The notes under the pieces: model-generated
Database searches by the model: none
Told to the model about the DNA's origin: nothing
What the model saw: only the letters and a program-made list of their open reading frames with translations
In this document: piece after piece, positions 35,001 to 46,300 of the stretch
How the letters are laid out: each line of letters opens with the position of its first letter
Position numbering within the stretch: position 1 is the stretch's first letter
Program-made: the position numbers and the translations under genes
NCBI GenBank assembly: GCA_019925795.1
Contig: CM034314.1
Span: 16,488,657-16,552,656, forward strand
DNA from: Dendrobium chrysotoxum
Taxonomy: Eukaryota; Streptophyta; Magnoliopsida; Asparagales; Orchidaceae
DNA: 64,000 nucleotides
Reading direction: 5' to 3'

Positions 35001-35472
35001 ATTTTTTTAGGCATCTTAATGTCTTAATAATATTAGAATTGAGCAATCTTAGGTTCATTAGATTTCTCTCATTGAGATGCTTGTTTTAACAATAAATACA
35101 TAAGACTTGGAGATTATTTAGTCCCTCAAATGATATTTTGATATTTCTAACTATACTTTTGAATACTTGATTTAGATCCATTTAGACTCAGATCAAGACA
35201 CCTTTGATGTTATTGAGTTTGTCTCATAAAAATGTTCATTTTGACTATATGTTTACTAAAATTGGAGTTCAGATTATCCCATAGTTGATCTAAAAGTTTT
35301 TTTATTAATATTTGAGCATTTTGAGATTTTAGAGTTTGCATCCAAATTTGTGTTTGAAGTGCAAGTGACAAATCACTTAAAGTTGGATTTCTCTTCATAG
35401 TAATGATTGGTTATTAGGATATCTATATACAAAACAAAGTAATTTAAATGAGTAAATTTATTATAAGATAAT

Positions 35473-35560
35473 GATGAAAAGGTTTGGTCAAGGTTCAAGG
35501 TTGATCCAAACTTTATGATGAAAAGGTATGGTCAAGGTTTAAGACTGATCCAAATCTTGT
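35473..35560. repeat. 44-bp tandem duplication, diverged
   Basis: GATGAAAAGGTTTGGTCAAG at 35473 recurs as GATGAAAAGGTATGGTCAAG at 35517, followed in both by GTT(C/T)AAG..TGATCCAAA. Confidence 0.75.
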
Positions 35561-36230
35561 ACGAATCTTATTTAGATCTTATTAGAACTTTATCATTGTT
35601 TGAATTCTGTTTGAACTTTATCTCAATCATGTTTGAACCTTATTTACTGTTTAGAGTTTAGTGTAAGCATAAGGCTGAGAGTTAAATACTAGATTCACAC
35701 TTAGTTCGAATGAGGTTCAAAATGCATACTACAAGTTTTTTTACTTGTTCAATTTTTTTTGCAAACATAGTTTCACATATAATGGTCAAACTTTGTGTTT
35801 ACAATATATGTTCACTTCTTGTTCAAACAAGGATTAAATACTGAATATGGGTTTGAACATATAAATTTTCAAACTTTGGATTCTCTTTTTCTCTCCTTTT
35901 TATTATAACCTATGACTATTGACACTAGACTGAATGATAAATGCATTTTAACTTAAATAACAAAAAACACATCAATAGTAACCTTAGAGTAAAATGTTCA
36001 TGGAGAAATGACAATGAAAATCATTGAAAGAAATCAAGATGAAGTACTATGAGATCGTGATAGCAGAAATTGAAGGAGAGAAGTCAGAGCAGCTTTGTTG
36101 TGTTAACATTCTCAAAACTATGGGAGACCATGAATTATATTTATGAGCAAAGGTATTTTATGACTTAAATGAAGTTTTAATTATATTTCTTTAAATAAAA
36201 ACATATATGACATATTTATCCAATTATATG

Positions 36231-36346
<116 letters not shown>

Positions 36347-36689
36347 AACTACATGATATACGAAATATTTAGCAATAAGATGTCATGCATTTTTTTTCTC
36401 TCTAACTATTGATTTTCTCTTAACATTGATTGATAATTGACTGATAAGATTTTGGGTTCTATTAATCCAAACCTATCTGTGGACCAAATCAAATGCTTGA
36501 TAGTGGAAAATCTTTAACAAGCATAACTTCCCATCAACTTCATGATAAAAATTATTAATATTGGAAATATTCATCAAAATTAGATATATTGATACATAAT
36601 TACATATATATTATTGATTACATAAAATATACACATCTTAAAAAATTCTTCAACGATATAACATCAGGCATAATTTTTCTTAAGATGTC

Positions 36690-39250
36690 TCTCATTGATA
36701 ATATACATTAGATAAGAACAGTCATCATCTACTAACGAATAAGATATGTCTTCTTAACTCTTTTCAATTATAAAGGGACCTTCCATGTTGGCTTAAATTT
36801 TCCACCTTTCAGTGGATGATGGCAATAGGTCATAAAAAATATCAACATTAATTCTTCAATGACAAATGTTTTGGGTCTAGCAAGCTTGCAATTTGCCTTA
36901 GTCATATGAGCTTTAGAGTTTGTTGGGCTTGCAATCAATACTCATTCATATTATTTAGTTCTTCAAGGCACATATTGGTATTTTTATCATCATTTAAACT
37001 TTTACTAACTACTACATGCATAGATGGTCATTTTACTTCTAATAAAAGAACTACCTCTAATCCTAAGGTCAATGCATATTGAGTTGATTGACTTGAGAGT
37101 TCTATAGTTTGTTCGTTATGCTCACAATTTTATCATACAATTCTTTTTTATTAACATATTAAATTTTCATAGGAAAATTGGAAAGTGCTTTATTAAATGC
37201 TTTGACTAAATCATTTGTCCTGAGATAATAAATTATAGCATATCGACGATCAATATGATGATAATGAACACCTATTAATTTTAGCTCATCAAATGGCCAT
37301 TTCATTGGAAAAAAACAATTTGATACAATACACCAAATTGATAGACTATATGATCTTTAAAAAATTAAAACACGTTATCTAATTTAACTTATCTTAGAGG
37401 AATAACTTCTATCTATTTTGAGTAATAATCCATTACCACTACTATAAATTCATGCCCCTTAGAAGGAGGATCTATATGGCCCACAATATCAACTCCCTAA
37501 CAATCCAACGATAGAATTTTCATAGTGGGGTGTAGATAACTTAGGGATTGATGAGGAATTGAATTATAAACTTGGCATTGATGGTACTTTCTAGAAAAAT
37601 CAATGCAAACTTTAATAATGGTCGGCTAAAAATAGTCAAATCTCTTGATTTTAATTTTATTTTGGGTCCTGATAAGTAGGCGTTACTTAGACCTTCATGC
37701 ACCTTATGGGTTCATATTTTTAAGACAGTGGAGCCACATGTGGTTAAATGAGTAATGATATAGGATATCATGGATAAGAATAAAAGATAATACTCTCTTT
37801 ATATATGAGTATCAAAAAATAAATCATTGAGAATTCTTCCTTGAGTTAAATATTCGATAGTACTTTGATGCTAATTGTCATCAATCTCTTCTTGATTTAA
37901 TGTATTTATAACTAGGTTTTGAGTTTAAGGTGTCGAAGTTTTAGGCAATCAAAATAAATGGGTAATAAAACTTATATATTTGAATCATAATTGTGACTAG
38001 TCCCTCTTCTATATTTGATAATTCTTTGGCCAATTTTGCCAAAGCGCCTGCTTTATTATTACAACATCTAGTCAACCTGACCAAAGTGACACTAGGCATA
38101 TTCTCTAGTAAAGCCATGACATTTTTATAGATAGAAATGGATATCAAGTTTTAAGATCTTATACAATCTTGCTACTTGATTGATAATTAATTAAGAATCA
38201 CTATATATATTGAGTCTCTTAATGCCCATTTAAATTGTTAATTCTAAGCCAATAATGAGGGCTTCATATGATACTTTTTTATTAGTTCAAGATCTCCTAA
38301 ATCATAAGAGTATCATAACATACCTCCTTTTGAAGAAATAAATTTCAGTTTAATACCTACTTTGACTTCATGAATCCTAGTAGATGGATTTGTTTTAATA
38401 GAAGAAGTACCATCAAAATATGATTCCCACTCTTGATCTTCAATTGCTAATATTTGCTCATGAGGTGTATTGTCATTAAGAGGAGAATAGATGCACTATT
38501 AGAAAATCAATCAAAATTTATCCTTATATATATATAGTCAATTATAATAGAATTATGTTTCCACTTGGCCAATTGACCTACCAAAAGTTAGTTTGATCAT
38601 TAGGTATTATAATATATTAATTCGAGAAATCAAAATAATCTTATGAGATATCATTTAAAGTCTTAAATTTTGAACCATAAAAATCATAGCTAAATAATAT
38701 TTTTTAATTAGAGGATACTTCTTCCCAACTAGTACACACTATGACTGAGATAATATAGAGTATTTTTTATCATCTTAATTAACTTGAGTTAGAAGTGCTC
38801 CCACAATATCAAGGGAAATAATGTATAGAATCAATAGATCCCCTAGAATTGGTGACACTAATACTAAAGGATGCAATAAATATTGATTAATATTATTAAT
38901 GGTTTTCCAGCAAGCCTAGTTACAATGGAAATACACAACTTTATTCATTAAAGCAATGAAAGGCAAACATCCTCTTGATTTGATTTGAGATAAAATACCT
39001 AAAAGGATTGAGCCCTTTGATTTTTTATATGATCAATTTTGTCCCCTCTATGGTAAACAATGAATCCTAGAAACTTGATAAAAGAAACTCGAAAAATATA
39101 TTTGAGTAGTTTCATTTTAAAATCATATTTTCCTAGCATTGAATTATAACAATTAAGTTGATTACAATGTCATCATTTTTTCTCTTGACAATAGTTTGAT
39201 TAATGTACCATTCTACTTGATAGTGTAGGAGATCATTAAAGATTTAAGTC
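36690..39250 (-). pseudogene. Decayed Ty3/gypsy pol (RT, RNase H and integrase remnants)
   Basis: Reading the minus strand from high to low coordinates gives diverged, stop-riddled pol domains in canonical order. Reverse transcriptase: at about 39168-39243 the place of the catalytic YVDD reads YINQ; at about 39040-39110 a segment like FIKFLGFIVYHRG is readable. RNase H: at about 38200-38280 YEALIIGLEL, then MGIKRLNIYSDS with in-frame stops, and ALAKLAKEL near 38030. Integrase: at about 37440-37500 GVDIVGHIDPPSKGHEFI; near 36770 the end of the integrase, ANMEGPFIIEKS. The RT-RNaseH-IN order and motifs match the Ty3/gypsy TAT/Ogre-like group. Many stops and the lost catalytic aspartates show it is long dead. 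Confidence 0.8.
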
Positions 39251-39436
39251 ATCACATACTGATATGTAACACCGTTACTTTTTATCTAAAATACATAACT
39301 TAGCAAAAATAAATGGCTAAGGGCATGCAAAAAACGGTGAATTATTGATCTTCTAGGGGCATCTTGATTTGATTATCGCTAGATAGGTCATCTTTAAAGG
39401 AGAAGATACAATTGTTCGATACACACGCACATACAT

Positions 39437-39488
<52 letters not shown>

Positions 39489-39839
39489 TTGTGTAATCAA
39501 TTTAATGAATTTAATGGAAATAAAATTAGGTTCACAATAATTAAATCCAATATAATTATATCTAATTATAATTAAGATCTATATAATATATTTAAATAAA
39601 TAAAAAAAAGAAATATTTAGAATTGATTAATTTTTTAACATATTATTGCAGTCAAAACCATGATGATGAGTCAACTAAGCGCATGGTCACAAAATAAAAT
39701 TATTATTTGTTGGAGCATTCACGATGATAAAGAGAGGAAGAGCTTATCGTCATAGCATTAAACAAAAATATTGTAATTATATAGCCAAATAAGTTCAGAG
39801 TGTCTCATAAGATAGATGAATCGTGGAATATAAATTTCA
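39251..39839. other. AT-rich DNA with a (TA)n run
   Basis: No gene. A (TACA)/(TA)n microsatellite lies at about 39428-39482. The rest is AT-rich text between the pol remnant and repeat block B. Confidence 0.6.
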
Positions 39840-40560
39840 TAATGGAAGTAGGAGGGGTCTTGAGGTATTAAACTTTTCATAAAAAGATTAATGTTGTTTA
39901 CTCATTTATTTTCATTATGAGAGGGGAGATGCCAAAGACCAAGAAAACTTGCATCAACCTCAATATCGATGATGCGCATCAATATCAATTTTGATGATAA
40001 GCATTGGTGTTAGTAGCAGGTGTTAAGATTGGCTCTAATGAAAGGCATAGATGTGGATGTTGTTGAAATTTCATCAAAATTGGCATCGATGATAGACATT
40101 AGTCTGATTGATGATGGTAGAAATTGATAATGATGTTCATAGTGGATGCCAGCCTTTTTGGCAAGGATGGGTGTTGATGTTGGTGCCAACTGTGGGTATT
40201 AACCTAATTGACGATGATGGGCATCAATATTGATGTCAATGATAAACATCAATATTAGTGTTGATGATATGCATCAATCTTATTGGTGATAGCAGACATT
40301 CATGATAGTGTTGACAGTAGACATCTTTCTTATTTATAATGGTAGGTGTCAAGGACTAGTAAGCAAAGCTCTAAATTCTCTCCTATTTGAATCATTTTTT
40401 ATGGCCTCATCCCAACCTCCCTCGATAGAAAGATGTTGGGTCAATTTATAAATGCCTAGAGATGGAGATTTTGGTAATTTTGACCAACAATTAGAATACT
40501 TCATTCGACAATCTATGTTGACCTCTTGATTCTATAAGGCTCTTTAAGTTTCATGCTAGT
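39840..40560. repeat. Degenerate repeat block B
   Basis: It has the same plan as block A: GAGAGGGGAGATGCCAAAGACCAAGAAA-type left part, an array of diverged GATGATGGGCATCAATATT-like units, then CTCTAAATTCTCTCCTATTTG..CCTCATCCCAACCTCCCTC and TCAATTTATAAATGCCTAGA. It lies beyond the other end of the pol remnant from block A. Confidence 0.5.
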
Positions 40561-40739
40561 ACATTCGCATATATAGATAAATAAATTGAGAATAACTCAT
40601 ATGAGATATGAGATTTCTTATGTGAAAATTCTTGAAGACGAGAGAGCCTAACCTAGTTAAAACGTTCCACTTATGAATCATATATTATAAATGATGTTCT
40701 TTCTCATAACTTGATAAGATTCCTTGTAATTAAGATGAA

Positions 40740-42260
40740 CAATGGATAATGAATTTCGTGGTTGCAATATGAGGGGCCTTGCTTTGAAATTGTTATCAAC
40801 AGATTATTGGTGTTTTACTCAATCTTTCTCTTAATAAGAGTGGCCAACAACCAAGAAAGCCAATATTAACTCCATTGTTGATGATGTGCATCGGTGTTGG
40901 TATTGATATAGATCGTTGATGTTAATGTCAACTATAAGAATGAACATTGGAGTTGAAAATGAGTATTAGTGTTTGTGTTGACAACAAGCATCAACTTATC
41001 GACAAAATTGGGCATCAATGTTCGTGCAATGATGAACATCAATCTTATTGATGAGGAAAATGTCGACCTTATTAGCAATGATGGAGACTGAAGTTGGTGT
41101 CAACGGTAAGTATCGATGTTGGTGTTAATATCATTCATTGATGATTGGAGTCGGTCTTATTAGTTAAAGGAGCATTGACATTAGTATTGATGATGAGTGT
41201 TTTCCTTGCTGCAGAATGTAACTCTTAATTTTCTCATATTGAATTCTTTTTATGACCTCATCCCAATCTCTCAATGTATAGAAGGTAGGGGCGGAGCCAG
41301 AAAATTTTATTAGTGGGGGCACAAATTTATAAATTTTAATATATTCATAATTTTTTTCATGTGATTGCTTTTATCTTTCAATTTAACAATTAATAATAAA
41401 ATAATATTTAAACTTTCAAGAAGGTAAATTATTACTTGTACATTTGTGGCATATATGAAAATATTACACAATAATTTTCATATATTTTTGTAGGATTTAA
41501 TAATAAATTAATTGAAAAATAATGGGCCCTGAAGTTTTGAATGACTTACTAGTTTAATAAGTAGTCCACAAATAATAAAAAGTTATCTCTTATTGGAGAT
41601 AATTGTATCTAAAAAAAAAATTTCAGATATATTTCTCCTTAAAAATTAATGAAAAAAACTATTAAGCTAAGTATATGATCCTTTTTTGTTTCATACATTA
41701 AATATGCATTTAACCTATTTATAAATAAAAAAATTGTAAATGAAATGAAACTAAATTAAGAAAACAGCAAAATTGTCAAAACTATCAAACCCAAAATTTT
41801 CATGAGACTGAAATCTAAAACAAATACCAAAGTCTTTATTTTTATCATTCTAATAAGCTTTGAATAGTTATTTCGATTATGAAAGCTAAGTATATGAATC
41901 AGACTTGGGGAGAGTCTATCATCCACTTCTTGATGTTTTCAAATTTTTAAAGCTTGCAAATCCCATAAGATTTGTTGAAGAGCCTTCTGTTGTAAATATA
42001 TACAAAGAAAATATTCAGTTTTTATAAGTCAGACAACTCAGATTGCCATGGAGGATCGTAGGCTAGTGGGGGCACGTGCCCCCAGTGCCCCCATACTAGC
42101 TCTGCCACTGATAGAAGGTGTCTATTTATAAATTTTTAGAAGTAGACGTTCTAGTCATTTTGACTAGAAATTTGAATACTTCATCATATAATTCATGTTT
42201 ATCCACTTGATCATATAATAGTCTTTAGGTACATTAATATCCTAATGATATTAGAATTGA
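40740..42260. repeat. Degenerate repeat block C, split by a TIR element
   Basis: The same plan again: GAGTGGCCAACAACCAAGAAAG, the array to about 41200, then the tail CTCTTAATTTTCTCATATTG..CCTCATCCCAATCTCTC. The tail is interrupted at 41287-42110 and resumes with CTATTTATAAATTTTTAGAAG. The interruption lets the original sequence be read by skipping the insert. Confidence 0.5.
41287..42110. mobile_element. TIR DNA element with 9-bp target duplication (Mutator-like)
   Basis: The left end AGGGGCGGAGCCAG faces a right end whose complement reads CAGTGGCAGAGCTAG. Both are followed by runs matching AGTGGGGGCAC, and the right end carries the palindrome GGGGGCACGTGCCCCC. The perfect 9-bp repeat ATAGAAGGT flanks it (41278-41286 and 42111-42119), the length typical of Mutator-like elements. 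At 824 bp with no coding ORF it is non-autonomous. Confidence 0.85.
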
Positions 42261-43398
42261 GCAATTATAAATTTATTAGATTGCTCTCATCAAAATGTTC
42301 ATTTTGATTCAGAATTTGGGTAACCATAATTCGATTAACAAAATTTTAATTCAAATAATCAAGCCTTTTGAGATTTAAGAACCACATCAAGATTCATGGT
42401 TTGTCTGATAAATTTTTTTTGATTTAATGAAAATAATATTTAAAACAATTTTCTCTTGTAAAAAAATATGAAATAAATCAAATAAATAATTAATTAACTC
42501 AAATAAATTCTCCAAAATTATGAAATAATAAAATTCTAATGATTGATCAAAATTTATTTTTGTGCTCATCATCTTTAACAGTTTTGATAAATCAAAACAA
42601 TCAATTTATAATAAAGACATAATAATCTTAAACCTTAATTCTTCACTTGAGTTCTTCTTTAATTATCCAATTTAGCAAAGTGCCTAATCACTTTCTACTT
42701 TGTCATAATTGCCAAGAAAATGGATAGTTTGAAATGAAATACTTAATAAATAATTAAATAACATATGCACACAATTAATTAGTATCAAATGAATTATTAA
42801 TTAGGGATCGACATTTAATGCCTACCTTTGACCCAATATTTTTAATTTTATATAAGAACTTATTAAATATAATAAATCTTAGTCATAGGTGAGATATTCT
42901 ACTCAAATATGAGATTTTTAATTAATTAAATGGATATAATTTTTTGCTTAATATAATATTTTTATTCAAAAGTGATGACTAATAAAAAAATCATAATTTG
43001 ATAAATTTATAAGAAATTAATTATTATATTTGAATTTTGCTTATCAAACTGTGACAATGAACAGTTGAATTTACATTATTAGCATTAAAATACTGTTCTT
43101 CTCTGATCTCACTAATCACATTTATAATCATAATTAAATCACAGCACCTTACCGTCGGCTGCTCCACAGCTCTGGCATACTGAGAGGGGGAAGCTTCGGC
43201 AGGCTGGGTACTCCCCCCACCTGGCAATCCGCACGGCGCCCTAAGCCCCATATCGCGTCTACACAGCTCCATCAAACCACGAACTCTCGTGTAATTAATT
43301 TGAATGCAGCATCCAATGTGGCACTATTTGTAAATTCACCTAAAGCCATGGGCGTTACCGTTCCATCTTCTCATTAAATCATGTTCCCTCTCTCTTAA
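42261..43398. other. AT-rich intergenic DNA and presumed promoter of the TauE/SafE gene
   Basis: Mostly AT-rich. A GC-richer patch at about 43140-43270 gives an 83-codon open frame on the minus strand with no recognisable domain, which I do not call. The last few hundred bases should contain the promoter and 5' UTR of the transporter gene. A six-codon upstream ORF (43381-43398, ATG to TAA) ends directly against the ATG at 43399. Confidence 0.45.
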
Positions 43399-46300
43399 AT
43401 GAGCGAGCAGGGGGCAGGTATTTTCTTTATTTTATCTTATTTTACTATCTTGATCGGAAATAAATCAAGCAGGTGGCGGAAAGGGATCCTTCGGCAAATG
43501 GCTGAGGCGGCGGCGGCGATGGCGCAGGATTACCTGCAGGTTGTGGTAAACTTCCTGTGGCAGCCGAATGAGTCCTCGTATCAGCATGTTTGGCCGGTAA
43601 GAAAATGAGAGAAACGGTAAAAATTGCATTTTTGAGTATGGTTTAGGAGTTTCTGTTTTATAAAATGCTGAAAAAATCGATTTTTTGTGTTTTGTAATGG
43701 GAAGCCGATAGAATTTGGATGGAGGATTATCGTGGGGTCGTTGATTGGATTCTTTGGAGCTGCTTTTGGAAGTGTGGGAGGAGTGGGTGGTGGTGGGATT
43801 TTCGTTCCTATGCTTACTCTTATTATCGGATTCGATCCCAAATCTTCCACTGCCATTTCAAAATGTGAGAAAGTTTGTCCCTGTTAAATTTTGCTCTCTG
43901 GTTTTTGAAAAAAGATTGAATCATGATTTCAAATTAGTTTCATAGTACTTGTTTTACAGTAATGTAAATGGAAGATCCTGCTGAGTAGAGCTGAAAGATC
44001 TTGCTTCACCGTTGCATTGATCGAAAACATTAATGCTAGTTTTAATCGATAAAAAATGAAACTTTTTTTGATGGCCAATTAAAATACAAAATCAATAACT
44101 CATGAGAGACTTTAAAATTTCTTTAATTCACTAGCTTTGTTTCATCTACATAGAATAGAATTTCAGAAACGGTCAATTACTTTATTCTTCTTCCAAGTAT
44201 TTATTTTTTTTCGAAGTTCAAGTGCTGATAGCTGAGATCTGTTTGGTCAGTTATGATCATGGGAGCAGCAGGATCAACTGTTTACTATAACCTCAAGCTT
44301 CGTCATCCGACAATCGATATGCCTATCATCGACTATGATTTGGCTTTGCTGTTCCAACCAATGCTTATGCTTGGAATCAGTATTGGAGTTGCCTTCAATG
44401 TTCTCTTTGCTGATTGGATGGTGACTGTTCTCCTTATTATCTTGTTTATAGGTAAGCCTACAGCTTAGAGCTGACAAATTGAACTAGATTAATGAGTTGC
44501 CAAGAATTCAGCGTTGTTCTGTTGCAGGAACATCAACCAAGGCTTTCATGAAAGGCATTGAAACTTGGAAGAAGGAGACGATAATGAAGAAGGTTTGATT
44601 ACTTTTCAAACTCAAGCTTGCTCTTTTGGCTTCTAAATTACAAACTAACAAGAAGCTAAATTTCATTTGTCTCTAAATTCTATTCCAGGAAGCTGCCAAG
44701 CAAGCTAATGCAACTGGTAATCTAAGGAACTGTTAGTATCTTCTTTTGATCTGAAGAATCTTGTTCAACATAGTTGTTTATGTTTTCATTATAATTGTGT
44801 AGGGAATGAAGAAGCAGATTACAAGCCACTGCCTGCTGGACCAGGCGGCACTGCTACCAAGTTGCTGATTAAGGAGGCTAGAAAAGAAGAGGTGATTCCA
44901 GAAAGATGAGAATTGCTATGATGTACATTTTGTAGCGGCTGCTTTAATATGAATGTTTACTTCAGGTTTCAGTCATAGAGAATGTTTGCTGGAAGGAGCT
45001 TGGCCTTCTAGTTGTTGTTTGGGCTGCATTCCTTGTGCTTCAAGTTGCAAAGGTGTGTTGAATTCTGCTTCAAAACCATCACTATTTTTACCTGTTGGTC
45101 TAGGCTTAGTTTATCTTAATTTAAGTGTTTGGGAGTTATTGGAACTCAATCACACAACTGTGATCAAGGGCTGGTTTGATATGAAGCGTATGAAAGTGAC
45201 CTCCTATTTTTGGTATTCAACTTTATAAAGGAGGGAGGAGAGTTCCAATTTTGAAGGCCTGAAAGTAACGTTTATTATTATTTTTTCAATATACTGATAA
45301 TAAAATAATATAAATTTAATGGAGGATGGGTTACAATTTACTTCTTCTCATACTAATTACAGAATAATTGCAATCATTGCTTTAAGCGCTTCAAACTTTT
45401 TTTTTTTTTCATTGTCTTTTCTTAGAAGATGATATTCAACAAAGGTGGATGAGATATTTTGATAAACTTTTTAATGAAGATTGTAGGATTACAATTGACT
45501 TTAGTGACCTTAGCATCCTAAATGAAAATAAAGATTTCTGTTTTTATCGGCGTATTAGTAAAACCGAAGTTAGAGAGGCTTTAAAGAAAATGAAGTGTGG
45601 AAAAGCTGTTGGACCTGATGATATCCCAATAGAGATGTGGAAATGCTTAGGAGATGAAGGAATTTCTTGGCTAACTAAACTTTTTAATAATATATTGAAG
45701 ACTAAAAAGATGCCAGATGCGTGGAGAATGAGTGTATTGATTCCTATTTATAAGAATAAAGGTGATGCACAAGATTGTGCGAATTATAGAGGAATTAAGT
45801 TAATGTGTCACACTTTAAAACTATGGGAGCGAGTTATGGAGCGTAGGCTGCGGCGTGATACTAATGTTTCTCAAAATCAATTTGGATTCATGCCTGGTAG
45901 GTCTACTATGGAAGCCATACATTTATTGAGAGGTTTGATGGAGAAATATAGGGAGAATAAGGAGGATCTACATATGATATTTATTGATTTAGAGAAAGCA
46001 TATGATAAAGTTCCAAGAGAAGTGCTATGGAGAGTTCTTGAAAAGAAAGGAGTTAATAATGCTTATATTCAAATCATTAAAGATATGTATGAAGGAGCTA
46101 CTACTTGTGTTCAAACACAAGGTGGTTTGACCAAGTATTTCCCTATTTCGGTTGGATTACATCAAGGATCAGCTTTAAGCCCATATCTTTTCGCGTTAGT
46201 CATGGATGTTCTCACTAGACATTTACAAGAGGATGTACCCTGGTGTATGCTTTTTGCTGATGATATTCTTCTTGTTGACAAGACTAAAGAGGGAGTTGAA

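Noticed and set aside
43024..43275. 83-codon minus-strand open frame upstream of the TauE/SafE gene
   Set aside because: No recognisable domain; it is mixed GC-rich and AT-rich codons and probably promoter or 5' flank sequence.
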